Origin: Parapusillimonas sp013416435 | GTDB lineage: Bacteria > Pseudomonadota > Gammaproteobacteria > Burkholderiales > Burkholderiaceae_B | Assembly (NCBI RefSeq): GCF_052180245.1 | Contig: NZ_CP197474.1 | Coordinates: forward strand, 3,968,001-4,032,000 | Length of the DNA: 64,000 bases | Direction of reading: 5' to 3' | Shown here: positions 43,494 to 52,123 of the stretch, piece after piece | How positions within the stretch are numbered: the stretch's first letter is position 1 | Layout: each line of letters begins with the position of its first letter | Made by a program: the position numbers and the translations under genes | Notes under the pieces: generated by a model | The model's input: the letters and a program-made list of their open reading frames with translations, nothing else | Database searches by the model: none | What the model was told of the DNA's origin: nothing

Positions 43494-45116
43494 TCAAAGC
43501 ATCCACTCGATAGGCAGCCAGGAAAGCAATCTTACGATGCCACGTTTCAAGAGACCGGTCTCGGGCTCCGTGTCATGACGAATTTGACGCCCATCCCGGC
43601 GTTCAATCCAATACACCTTTCCCGTCTCGGATAAACGGACTTCATACGAGGATTCAGGAATCTCTTTTTTGAAGGATTCCTCGATCCGCACAGCCATGTC
43701 CGGGCTTTCGATGATGAAGCCCAGTTCCGTATTAAATAGCGCGGAGCGCGGATCGAAATTGAACGAGCCGACAAAGACGCGTTTCCCGTCGATGGAAAAG
43801 GTCTTCGCGTGCAAGCTCGACCCCGAGCTTCCCAAGGGGCCTGCCCCGCCGCCGCTGCCGCCGCCGCCGCTTCCACTGCCCCCGCCCCCTCCGCTTCCAC
43901 TGCCCAATCCGATACCGCTGCCTTCGCCGTTCGACGACATGCGCCGCAGTTCATACAGTTCAATACCGGCTTCCAGTAGATCTTTCCTGCGCTTCATATA
44001 GCCGGCGTGAACGGCTGCGACATCGGTCGCATGCAGCGAATTGGTCAGTATGCGCAACTTGACACCTTCCCGGGCCATTCTTGTGAAAGCTTCGACGCCT
44101 TCCGCAGCGGGTACGAAGTACGATGAAATCAACTCGACATTGTCTGCGGGCTTATCCAGAATCCGCGCAAGTTGATGCGTCAGCATGCTTTGGTCGGGCG
44201 CCTTGCCCAGGCCTTTGGCCGGATCATCGCTGACCATGCGTGTGACCGCCCATTCATACGCCAGCTTCCCCTCGATCAAACCGCTGGTAAATGACGAGTC
44301 GCGGACGCTCTTGGTATATTTGTCGGCGGCCGAAGACTCAGCCACCTTGGCCGCTGCTTCATGAAGCGCCTGCAACGCCGTTGCGCCCGAATCGGGCAGG
44401 ATCAAGTCCGCGGGATACGAAGATTCGCTGGCCCAATAAAGGTCGAAATCCATCGATACGTCGTTGACCACCGCACCGATAGCCAGCACATCGAGGTCCG
44501 CGAACAAGAGGCCGTCTGCCGCGCCAAAATATTCGTCTCCGATATTTCGCCCGCCTATGATGGTTGCCACGCCATCGGCCGTAAAGGACTTATTGTGCAT
44601 GCGCCGATTCGCACGAGGGAAATCCGTCAGGAAGCCAATGATTTTGGGCTTGCGCACCAGGAAAGGATTGAACAAGCGCACCTCGATGTTCGGATGGGAG
44701 TGCAAGGCCGACAGCAAATCATCAAGGCCCGCAGTGCCGTTGTCGTCCATCAAGAGGCGCACGCGCACCCCGCGATCAGCCGCCGCGTGCAGCTCTTCAA
44801 GCAGCAGCGTTCCGGTGATGTCAGGGCGCCAGATGTAATACTGCACGTCCAATGTCTTCTGTGCGGACCTGGCCAGATGCACACGGGTTGCAAAGGCTTC
44901 GCGCGCATCGGCCAATGAATAGATGCCGCTCTTGCCGGCATGCTGTTGTGCTTGGGGGAAAACCACCCTGCCCAACGCCGTGCTCGCCGCTTCTGTCTTG
45001 CTTAGCACCTGGCTCGCGGGACGCCCTTCGAGGGAGGGCAGCGCGGGCCTGCCCAGCAGGGCGACGAGCAGGCCAAGAATGGCCAGGGCCAGCAAAACAC
45101 GGACGAAGCATTTCAT
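43494..45116 (-). CDS. phospholipase-D-superfamily protein (cardiolipin-synthase-like) with Gly/Ser insert
   Basis: A 540-residue membrane-anchored protein (N-terminal hydrophobic segment VRVLLALAILGLLVALL) with two HKD motifs. The first is in RRMHNKSFTADGVATIIGGR (~residue 170); the second is in LHAKTFSIDGKRVFVGSFNF (~residue 435). Just before the second motif stand about 40 residues made almost only of Gly and Ser (43820-43930). It belongs with cardiolipin-synthase-like or other periplasmic PLD enzymes that act on phospholipids; the precise reaction is open. No partner gene. Confidence 0.88.
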   Translation of the reverse strand: MKCFVRVLLALAILGLLVALLGRPALPSLEGRPASQVLSKTEAASTALGRVVFPQAQQHAGKSGIYSLADAREAFATRVHLARSAQKTLDVQYYIWRPDITGTLLLEELHAAADRGVRVRLLMDDNGTAGLDDLLSALHSHPNIEVRLFNPFLVRKPKIIGFLTDFPRANRRMHNKSFTADGVATIIGGRNIGDEYFGAADGLLFADLDVLAIGAVVNDVSMDFDLYWASESSYPADLILPDSGATALQALHEAAAKVAESSAADKYTKSVRDSSFTSGLIEGKLAYEWAVTRMVSDDPAKGLGKAPDQSMLTHQLARILDKPADNVELISSYFVPAAEGVEAFTRMAREGVKLRILTNSLHATDVAAVHAGYMKRRKDLLEAGIELYELRRMSSNGEGSGIGLGSGSGGGGGSGSGGGGSGGGAGPLGSSGSSLHAKTFSIDGKRVFVGSFNFDPRSALFNTELGFIIESPDMAVRIEESFKKEIPESSYEVRLSETGKVYWIERRDGRQIRHDTEPETGLLKRGIVRLLSWLPIEWML

Positions 45117-45228
45117 ATGGGCAGTAGATCAAAGTGAAGAGGCCTTACTTTAATCTGTATCTGCCGCCCTGGATATCGGCGCACTCCCAAAGTGCAGTTT
45201 CAAGGAATCGGCCGGCCACGTCCGCTTT

Positions 45229-45582
45229 TCACACATCGAGTATCGGCACGAATCCGCCGAATATCATGCGTTTACCGTCAAAGGGCATTTCCTCGCCCAT
45301 GGCCTTCATGCGCGGATCGGACATCATTTTTTCGTTCGCGGCGTCACGCACCTCCTTGGACGGATATTCCAGCCAGCTGAAGACCACGACTTCATCCTCC
45401 TTGGCCTTTACGGCTCCGCGAAAATCGGTGAGCTTCCCATCTGGCACGTCATCGCCCCAGCATTCCACAAAACGGGTGGCGCCAAATTCCTTGAACAGGT
45501 GTGATGCCTCTTCGGCGTGTCTCCGATATGTATCTTTGTTCGCTGCCGGCACTGCCAGGACAAAGCCTTCTACATATTTCAT
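45229..45582 (-). CDS. DUF1428-family protein
   Basis: A 117-residue ferredoxin-like (dimeric alpha-beta barrel) protein: YVEGFVLAVPAANKDTYRRH at the start, ECWGDDVPDGKLTDFRGAVK and RMIFGGFVPILD at the end are the family marks. AAGGAG stands 8 bases ahead of the start. Function unknown; a half REP-like site (45600-45608) lies just upstream. Confidence 0.93.
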   Translation of the reverse strand: MKYVEGFVLAVPAANKDTYRRHAEEASHLFKEFGATRFVECWGDDVPDGKLTDFRGAVKAKEDEVVVFSWLEYPSKEVRDAANEKMMSDPRMKAMGEEMPFDGKRMIFGGFVPILDV

Positions 45583-45665
45583 CGTCGTTCTCCTTTGGTG
45601 GGGTCAGATGAAAATATAGGTCCGAAAGCCATGCGCTTGTTTTTCCATGTGTTTCAGCCGCGCAA

Positions 45666-46712
45666 CTACCCGCCCAGTAGCTTCGCAACGTGTGACCGCT
45701 CCATCCTGGAGATTTCGGCACAATAATCGAACCCGGCGAATTTCCGCTCTGCCCGTGCCGCCGGCACAGGAACCCAATTCACGATCAGGCTGTCCAGCAC
45801 CTTGGTGGACTTGCGGGTGTGATTCGCGTCGTCGCGCTCCGCGTAGACCGCTAGCGCCGGTGCGACTTTTTCGCCTTCCGTTTCCCAGACGCATATCATC
45901 AAGTATCGGGGCAAGGCGCTCAGATCCATGACGGGCGTGCGCAGCACGAACTCATGCTTGGTCTCCGCCAAGGACAGGGACGGAAGATACTTTGCATGAG
46001 TCAGCAGCACGACCTCGTCCGAAGCGTCCATCCAGCCAAATACAGCACTTCCGCCCGCTGTGTCGACCTGTTCGGCAAATTGGACATACGCACGGAAGTC
46101 GGCCTGGTACGAGCCTTTTTTCTTGTCGGAGGGGCTGTACATGCCAAAGAACGAGCCGCGGCCGGTATGCTCGCGTTGATGCAATGAACTTTCCATCGAC
46201 GCCGGGGGCACCGCTGCGGGCCTGTCCGCCTGTGTTCCTCCTTGACCTGACGGCTTGTCAGGCTGCGGGGACTCGGTCCCAAGAGCCACGCCTTGTCGGC
46301 TCGTGCCGGACGCCGATTGAGAAGACTTGCACTCTTGATCGAGCGGCGCCTCCGCCCGGCTTGCCAACCGTAGTTCGCATGCACGCTCCTTGACCATGGC
46401 GCGCAGGCACTCGGCCGCTTCTATCTGGCTCAAGCTGCCGGGTGCCGAACCATGGAATGCGCAGTTCGCGTCGCGATACTTGATCCAGGCGCGTTGCGCG
46501 GCCTTCAACGGCGCCTGTTGACCGGCCTCGATGCGATTCATCAGTTCCTTGTAGGAACTATTCAGCCGCTTATCCCAGAGCTTCGCTTCTTTGTTGAGGC
46601 AATCGACGATGCCAATGGTCGTGTCCTGACTGCATTTCTCGTAGTCGGGGCCATACATCTCGGCAAAGCAGACAACGGGAAGAATCATCATTAAGAGAAC
46701 TATCGAACGCAT
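45666..46712 (-). CDS. LprI/DUF1311-type periplasmic protein with long C-terminal extension
   Basis: A 348-residue secreted protein. After a signal peptide (IVLLMMILPVVCFAEM) the first ~110 residues form a lysozyme-inhibitor LprI-like domain with paired Cys (YEKCSQDTTIGIVDCLNKEA, AQRAWIKYRDANCAFHG, ECLRAMVKERACEL). Residues ~125-170 are a low-complexity linker. The last ~170 residues (YQADFRAYVQFAEQVDTAGG onward) form a separate domain I do not recognise. GGGAGG five bases upstream sets the start. Confidence 0.8.
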   Translation of the reverse strand: MRSIVLLMMILPVVCFAEMYGPDYEKCSQDTTIGIVDCLNKEAKLWDKRLNSSYKELMNRIEAGQQAPLKAAQRAWIKYRDANCAFHGSAPGSLSQIEAAECLRAMVKERACELRLASRAEAPLDQECKSSQSASGTSRQGVALGTESPQPDKPSGQGGTQADRPAAVPPASMESSLHQREHTGRGSFFGMYSPSDKKKGSYQADFRAYVQFAEQVDTAGGSAVFGWMDASDEVVLLTHAKYLPSLSLAETKHEFVLRTPVMDLSALPRYLMICVWETEGEKVAPALAVYAERDDANHTRKSTKVLDSLIVNWVPVPAARAERKFAGFDYCAEISRMERSHVAKLLGG

Positions 46713-46889
46713 AGCCGCCTCCCGACAGGTATCGCTGAACTCAAGGCTAGCCCCTTTTCGGCATGAACGTCACCGGTCAAACAGCTGACGCGCTCACCAG
46801 TACAGCCTTGTGCCAAGGGAAACCACCTATTCCGAATGATTCGATTATTTTCATAGAATCAATAAACAGTAAAATTTTTATGTCACAGC

Positions 46890-47825
46890 ATGAGCAGAAA
46901 AATCCTTGGGAAAAACGAGAACAGGCAAGAGGACAGCTCGATACAGTCACGTATCGCACGCGCCCTGCCCGGCTTGACGGCCGCCCAAATCAAGATGGCC
47001 GAGTTCACGCAAGCCCAGATGCTCCGATCCGCGACGATGAGCATCGAGGAGTTCGCGAAGGCCAACGAGGCGTCCAGCGCGACCGCCAACCGATTCGCTC
47101 GCGCTTTGGGTTTCGACAAGTATTCGAGCTTCAGGGCATGCCTGATGCACGAATTCGAAAAGTCCATGTCGCCAGTCGACCGGCTGCGCCAGGCGCAGGC
47201 CGGCAGCCAGCTCAGCAACCATAAGATCATTTTGTCGGCGCTGGACATGGACATAGAGAATCTCCAGGCGACGCGGCAGATGCTGGCGTCAACGGAGTGC
47301 GAGCTTGCGATCGACGCCATAACAAACGCAAATCGCATCTTCATCATAGGCATGGGCACCAGTGCGCATCTGGCCGGGCAATTCGAATATGGCCTGAATC
47401 CGTATTGTCGCAATGTTCAATCGCTCGCCAACCATGCGGGCTCGGTGGGCGCGGCACGCCGGCTGCACGACGTTACGCAGCAAGATCTGGTCATTGCAAT
47501 CATGTTTCCGCAATACGTGCGCGACACGGCGCTGTTGGCGCATTTCGCCCACAAGCTGGGCGCAAAGGTACTGGCGCTCACCGATGGGCCTACGTCCCCT
47601 CTGGCTTCATTTGCCGACATATCCCTCTATCTGAAGACACATAGGCAGTTCGCGTCGAGCTCCGATGCCATCGTGCTTTCAACCATTCAGGGCCTGTGCG
47701 GCGCCGTGGCATACCGGCAGCCGGATAGCGCCAACGCCGCCGCTTCGATGACCTCGGCCACCCGGCCATGGTTGCTGACAAGCGACGATCATCACCAGTT
47801 CAATCGATCAGGCACGAAGCCGTAG
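46890..47825 (+). CDS. MurR/RpiR-family regulator with SIS domain
   Basis: A 311-residue regulator: N-terminal HTH_6 domain (~20-95; ALPGLTAAQIKMAEFTQAQM, EASSATANRFARALGFDKYS) and a C-terminal SIS domain (~125-260; FIIGMGTSAHLAGQFEYGLN). Proteins of this type sense phosphosugars or small acids. It stands first in a run with a binding protein and an Ntn-hydrolase and probably regulates them. Confidence 0.92.
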   Translation: MSRKILGKNENRQEDSSIQSRIARALPGLTAAQIKMAEFTQAQMLRSATMSIEEFAKANEASSATANRFARALGFDKYSSFRACLMHEFEKSMSPVDRLRQAQAGSQLSNHKIILSALDMDIENLQATRQMLASTECELAIDAITNANRIFIIGMGTSAHLAGQFEYGLNPYCRNVQSLANHAGSVGAARRLHDVTQQDLVIAIMFPQYVRDTALLAHFAHKLGAKVLALTDGPTSPLASFADISLYLKTHRQFASSSDAIVLSTIQGLCGAVAYRQPDSANAAASMTSATRPWLLTSDDHHQFNRSGTKP

Positions 47826-47891
47826 GCTCCCGGTCTCGCGCGCAATCAGGACCATCCTCCATCTTTCATGCAACAAAACAAAGAGATCACC

Positions 47892-48938
47892 ATGAACTTC
47901 AATCGCAGACACTTCATCAAAGCAGCAAGCTCGTTGACACTTGCCTCGACGGTACCCTCGCTATCTTGGGCGGCAGGGTCCTGCGACAAGGACCTCGTTG
48001 TCGGGACCTGGGGCGGCGACTATCAGCGCTTGCTGCAGCAAAACATCGACCCGCTGGTGAAGCCGAACGGCGTGAATGTCCTTTACGATGTCGGCGCCGC
48101 CCTGCAGCGCCAGACGAAGCTGCGCGCCGAGAAAGGCGCGCGGCGCAGCACCCTGGACATCGCCCTGCTGCGCGACAACGACATGTTTCAAATGGCCCAT
48201 GAAGGCACCCTGGCGAAGCTGGACGAGGCAGCCTTGCCGAACCTGCAACATGTCGTCCCGGCACTTAAAACGGACTATGCCGTCCCACATATCTTCAGCG
48301 CCCTCGTGCTGGTGTATAACACCGAGTTCCTGAAAACCGCCCCTGAAAGCTTCGCATCCCTGCTCGATTCGAGCCTGAAGGGCAAAGTCGGTGTTGTAGA
48401 CGACCAGTACGATTATCTGGCCGTGGCGGGCGCCCTTGCTTCGGGCAAATCCGGCGACGATCTCCAGGCGGGACGGGATTTCCTATTGGCCCTGCGCAAG
48501 AATTCGCCCAAGGTCTATCCTTCGACCGACGCGCTGGCGAGCGCGCTGAAGGGCGGAGAGATCTGGGTCACCATGACATGGAAGGCCCGGGCGCTGCAAT
48601 GGTCGAAGGCATCGCTTCCCGTTGCCTATGTTTTCCCCAAAGAAGGCGCCTTGCCGGCAACGTTCTGCGCGGGCCTGTCGGGCGGCAGCAAGAATGCCGC
48701 ATGCGCCGCGCATTACCTGAACAGCATGCTCGAACCCCAGGCCCAGCTGGCATTTGCGGAAACCATGGGATACGCGCCCACGGTCCTGAACGCGCCGCTG
48801 CCTCCTTCCCTGCAAGAGTCCGTCGGCTTCGACAGTGCCCAGTTGGATAAGCTCGTGCCTGTAAACTTCGAGTTGCTGATGCAGCATAAAGGCGAGCTGC
48901 TCGATTTCTGGAACCGGCAATTCCGGGCAGGGCTTTAA
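47892..48938 (+). CDS. extracellular solute-binding protein (spermidine/putrescine type)
   Basis: A 348-residue periplasmic binding protein with an N-terminal twin-Arg signal (FNRRHFIKAASSLTLASTVP). Mature part: LVVGTWGGDYQRLLQQNIDP and WVTMTWKARALQWSKASLP. It belongs to the PotD/extracellular solute-binding family 1 group. No ABC permease or ATPase genes follow, so it must use components elsewhere or act alone. AAGAG precedes the ATG at 47892. Confidence 0.9.
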   Translation: MNFNRRHFIKAASSLTLASTVPSLSWAAGSCDKDLVVGTWGGDYQRLLQQNIDPLVKPNGVNVLYDVGAALQRQTKLRAEKGARRSTLDIALLRDNDMFQMAHEGTLAKLDEAALPNLQHVVPALKTDYAVPHIFSALVLVYNTEFLKTAPESFASLLDSSLKGKVGVVDDQYDYLAVAGALASGKSGDDLQAGRDFLLALRKNSPKVYPSTDALASALKGGEIWVTMTWKARALQWSKASLPVAYVFPKEGALPATFCAGLSGGSKNAACAAHYLNSMLEPQAQLAFAETMGYAPTVLNAPLPPSLQESVGFDSAQLDKLVPVNFELLMQHKGELLDFWNRQFRAGL

Positions 48939-49002
48939 GCCGAAGCGTGCGTTGCGGCTTGCGGTGGCCGCAACGCCCTCGTTCATCAACAAGGAAGTTA
49001 TT

Positions 49003-49983
49003 TTGATAATCGTATGTAATAACGAAGGCAAGTCGGGGATTCCGGTAGCCGCCGAGATGCTCACGCGCAATGCGTTGGCATTGGATGCCCTGGAAGCCGG
49101 AGTGCGCGTGGTCGAAGACGACCTCGACGTGCGCACCGTCGGCACCGGCGGCTGGCCAAATCTGGTCGGCGAGGTCGAGCTGGACGCATCCGTCATGTGC
49201 GGCTCGACCTTAAGAACCGGCGCCGTCGGCGCAATCAAGGGCTATACGCATCCCGTCAGCATCGCCCGCCAGTTGCTGGAACGCCTGCCGCACGAGTTTC
49301 TCGTTGGAGACGGCGCCGCACGTTTCGCTCATGAAATCGGTGCCGAGACCGGCGAGCTGCTGCTTCCCCACGCTGAAGCTGCGTGGCAACGATGGTTCGA
49401 TAGCGAAGTCAAGGCCGAGCACCGGGCCGCATGGCCGGATGCACCCCTGATCGACTACTGCCACAACGCGGTCGACCCCGAGATCGGCAAGGATACGACC
49501 GTGTTTCTTGGCCTGGATCAACATGGGAATATCGCATCGGCGACCAGCACTTCGGGCTGGGGATGGAAGTACCCGGGCCGGCTCGGCGACAGCCCCGTAA
49601 TCGGGGCGGGATCCTATGCCGACAGCCGTTATGGCGCGTGCGCCTGCACCGGGGCGGGCGAAATGACGATCCGTGCCGGTACCGCCCGGGCCGTTGTCCT
49701 GTACATGAAAATGGGCATGAGCGTAGAGCAAGCCGTCGATGAGGCGGTCAATGACATGCGCTCGTTGAAGGGCGGACTGATCAGCCGTGTCACCATACAT
49801 GCCATAGACGCCCGCGGCAACCACCGCAGCGTGGCGGTCAATGGCTTGCCTGACAATCACTATTGGCTTTGGCTGCCTACCATGAAGGCCCCCGAAGCGC
49901 GGCCTGCCGAAATCATCCAGATATCGGAGGAAAGCCCGCAGAACAAGCCGTTCGCCATGGCCGTGTATACGAAGGAGCCTTGA
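49003..49983 (+). CDS. isoaspartyl peptidase / N4-glycosylasparaginase-type Ntn-hydrolase
   Basis: A 326-residue Ntn-hydrolase of the asparaginase-2 family. N-terminal IPVAAEMLTRNALALDALEA and GTGGWPNLVGEVELDASVMC form the alpha part. The autocleavage site is in IGKDTTVFLGLDQHGNIASA, where a Thr after KD becomes the N-terminal nucleophile; TSTSGWGWKYPGRLGDSPVI follows. The TTG at 49003 has AAGGAAG five bases upstream and gives a normal length. It may hydrolyse an aspartyl-amide brought in by the upstream binding protein. Confidence 0.88.
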   Translation: MIIVCNNEGKSGIPVAAEMLTRNALALDALEAGVRVVEDDLDVRTVGTGGWPNLVGEVELDASVMCGSTLRTGAVGAIKGYTHPVSIARQLLERLPHEFLVGDGAARFAHEIGAETGELLLPHAEAAWQRWFDSEVKAEHRAAWPDAPLIDYCHNAVDPEIGKDTTVFLGLDQHGNIASATSTSGWGWKYPGRLGDSPVIGAGSYADSRYGACACTGAGEMTIRAGTARAVVLYMKMGMSVEQAVDEAVNDMRSLKGGLISRVTIHAIDARGNHRSVAVNGLPDNHYWLWLPTMKAPEARPAEIIQISEESPQNKPFAMAVYTKEP

Positions 49984-49995
49984 TCGGGATGCGGC

Positions 49996-50003
49996 CTAAT
50001 GCG
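49996..50003. repeat. left 8-bp target repeat of the IS
   Basis: CTAATGCG stands directly before the left end of the element and again directly after the right end at 51669-51676. This is the expected target-site duplication of a DDE transposon. Confidence 0.75.
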
Positions 50004-51668
50004 TCGGTCCTGAAATATTCATTTCAACGGTCATTCGGGCGTTTCATGCCGCCAAGAGCCACAGCTTCCGAACGCCGAGACTGTCATTCAAGCGGTCACC
50101 AGGCCGGCTCGCAGCCAAGGCCAGCCAGAACCAGCGTGGCATCGTGCCTTTCACGAGGCGCAAAAAAAGCGCCCTCAGGAAGGGCACGCCCTTCTTGGCG
50201 ATCATGCGCAGCAGCCACTTGATGTTGTAGCCCGCCGCGCACAGCACCGCGTGCAGCCGGTCGCCGTATTCGCCCTTCAAGTGACAGCGGTCCATCCGGT
50301 GATCCGCTTTCAGGTGTCCGATGATCGGCTCGATGGCCTGGCGTCGCTTGAGCTGCCGTCTTTCCTGTGCCGTCAAGCGCTTGGGCTTGCCCCGGTGCAC
50401 CACGCGTACGCCGGGATTCTCGGCATCGACGCCCCGGTAGCCCAGATCAACAAAGACCGTTTCAGGCGCGGCGGCACAGTCCTGCATGAGAATGGTGGCC
50501 TGCTCCAGTTGGGAACTCAGCGTGTGGCCATCATACGGATTACGATGAAACGCCCGAGCCCCCACAATCAGGTTGCCTTTGAAGGTGCTGGCAATGCCCA
50601 CCTTCACGCCAAACTCGTAAGGCCGGCGCGCCTTGCCCTTGCTGATACAGCTGACCTCCGGGGCGTGCCAGGCGTACAGCTTGGGCTGGCCGTCGACAGT
50701 CGTGCGCTGGGCACTCTGAGCCCCAATACGCTGGGCCTTGCCCAACACCTCGTCCAGTGCTTCGCGCACGGCCTGCCCCATCGCACTGGCTTTGCGGTCG
50801 ATCTCGCGGGCCAGCCGCCCGACGATGGTTCGCTGACGTTTGATCGCCCGGCGCATCCGCTTGAACTGGCGTGCATGAGCGAAGCGCCCGGCCTGGCGGC
50901 TCAGTTGCTCGCCTTCCTTGGCAAAGGTCTGCTTGAGCGCAATGCCGGCATCCTTGGCTGCTCCCACCAGCTTGATCCGTGCGATCTCCAGCAGCCGGCT
51001 GTCCGTCGGGTGGGCGATGGCCTTCTCCTGCACCGTGCTGTCCACGATGACTCGACTGAGCTCCTGCGGCTTGATGAGCTTGAGCTCGACGGCCACATTG
51101 ATGGTCTGGGCCAGCAACTCTTCTACACCGTCCTCGCCCAGCAGTTTGCGAAACTTCACCAGCGTGGTGGCGTCACAGGGCGGGCGATCCTCGTAGTAGC
51201 TCTGCCCCGAAAAGAACTGCCAGCGCGGCGTATCGGCCCAACGGGCCACCACGCCTTCGTCTGATTCGTTGAAGGCATGCTTCAGATACAGCAGCGAAAT
51301 CATGATCCGCAGAGGCACGCGTGGGCGCCCGGCATGGCTGCGCGACACCTGGCGCTGCACCTTCTCGCCAAACAAATCCAGGTCCGGCATGGCCACGCCG
51401 TCGTGCGCCTTGCGCAAGAACCGGTGCGCCACCGCCGCCTCAATCTCCTGCCACGGCATGCGCGAGGCCAGCACTGCCAGCGGATGGCGCAGGTCGATCA
51501 TTTGGTCGATACGGGCACGGAAAAAGTCATCGGTGGCAGGGCAGGCAAACATCGCAATCAAACTCCCAGAAAACAACCTCTATTGGACAACAAGCCGGGA
51601 GTTCCGGGTATCGGAAATTGCCCCAATCATCAGTGTTTATGCGGGTTGCGGGGATTATTCAAGGCCGA
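50004..51668. mobile_element. complete insertion sequence (IS5 / IS1182-like), 1665 bp
   Basis: The ends are imperfect inverted repeats: TCGGTCCTGAAATATTC on the left and, read inward from the right, TCGGCCTTGAATAATC. The 8-base direct repeat CTAATGCG flanks both ends. One transposase gene fills the unit on the minus strand. The element lies just beyond the asparaginase-type gene, and its right target repeat carries the stop codon of arfB. The insertion therefore left both neighbours' coding sequence intact. Confidence 0.85.
50044..51552 (-). CDS. IS5/IS1182-type DDE transposase
   Basis: A 502-residue transposase. Domains: an N-terminal DUF772-like region (~40-120; RVPLRIMISLLYLKHAFNES) and a DDE domain with first Asp in RVIVDSTVQEKAIAHPTDSR, second Asp in ETVFVDLGYRGVD, and Glu in RRQAIEPIIGHLKADHRMDR. 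The start is placed at 51552 (MFACPATDDFF), the usual N terminus. The frame is intact, so the element may still be active. Confidence 0.93.
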   Translation of the reverse strand: MFACPATDDFFRARIDQMIDLRHPLAVLASRMPWQEIEAAVAHRFLRKAHDGVAMPDLDLFGEKVQRQVSRSHAGRPRVPLRIMISLLYLKHAFNESDEGVVARWADTPRWQFFSGQSYYEDRPPCDATTLVKFRKLLGEDGVEELLAQTINVAVELKLIKPQELSRVIVDSTVQEKAIAHPTDSRLLEIARIKLVGAAKDAGIALKQTFAKEGEQLSRQAGRFAHARQFKRMRRAIKRQRTIVGRLAREIDRKASAMGQAVREALDEVLGKAQRIGAQSAQRTTVDGQPKLYAWHAPEVSCISKGKARRPYEFGVKVGIASTFKGNLIVGARAFHRNPYDGHTLSSQLEQATILMQDCAAAPETVFVDLGYRGVDAENPGVRVVHRGKPKRLTAQERRQLKRRQAIEPIIGHLKADHRMDRCHLKGEYGDRLHAVLCAAGYNIKWLLRMIAKKGVPFLRALFLRLVKGTMPRWFWLALAASRPGDRLNDSLGVRKLWLLAA

Positions 51669-52085
51669 CTAATGCGCGGGCGGCACCCGCCCACGCATGC
51701 GCTTCAGTTCGCTTCGAACCGCCTTCCCTTCCAGGCGCCTGCGCCGGGACGCCAAGGTTGGCTTGGTGGGCTTGCGCCGTTTCGGAGGCACGGCCACGCT
51801 ATCGACGAGCGCTTGCAGGCGTGCCACGGCTTCAATCTTGTTCTGCTCCTGGCTACGGCTGCCCTGCGCCTTGATCACCACGACGCCCTCGGCCGTAATT
51901 CGCTGGTCCTTGAGGGCCAACAACCGCTCCTTGATGCCGTCGGGCAGCGACGAGTCCGCTATCGAAAAGCGCAGGTGAACCGCGCTCGATACCTTGTTGA
52001 CGTTCTGCCCTCCGGCGCCCTGCGCGCGAACGGCGGTGAAGTTTATTTCGTCTTCCGAGACGATTACCGTGGACTTTTCCGGCAT
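51669..52085 (-). CDS. arfB: alternative ribosome-rescue factor B (peptidyl-tRNA hydrolase)
   Basis: A 138-residue protein with the release-factor GGQ motif in AVRAQGAGGQNVNKVSSAVH (~residue 25) and a long basic tail (PKRRKPTKPTLASRRRRLEG) that enters the empty mRNA channel of stalled ribosomes. It frees peptide from non-stop complexes. The stop codon lies inside the target repeat of the adjacent IS. It follows the metal operon by 38 bases but is probably not part of its function. Confidence 0.95.
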   Translation of the reverse strand: MPEKSTVIVSEDEINFTAVRAQGAGGQNVNKVSSAVHLRFSIADSSLPDGIKERLLALKDQRITAEGVVVIKAQGSRSQEQNKIEAVARLQALVDSVAVPPKRRKPTKPTLASRRRRLEGKAVRSELKRMRGRVPPAH

Positions 52086-52123
52086 GCTGTCGCTCCTCCG
52101 GCATAATCCATGCAAACTGCAGG

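Noticed and set aside
43820..43930. The Gly/Ser tract as a frameshift or assembly error
   Set aside because: The frame stays open and the second HKD motif follows in frame, so the tract is taken as real coding sequence, though its length may vary.
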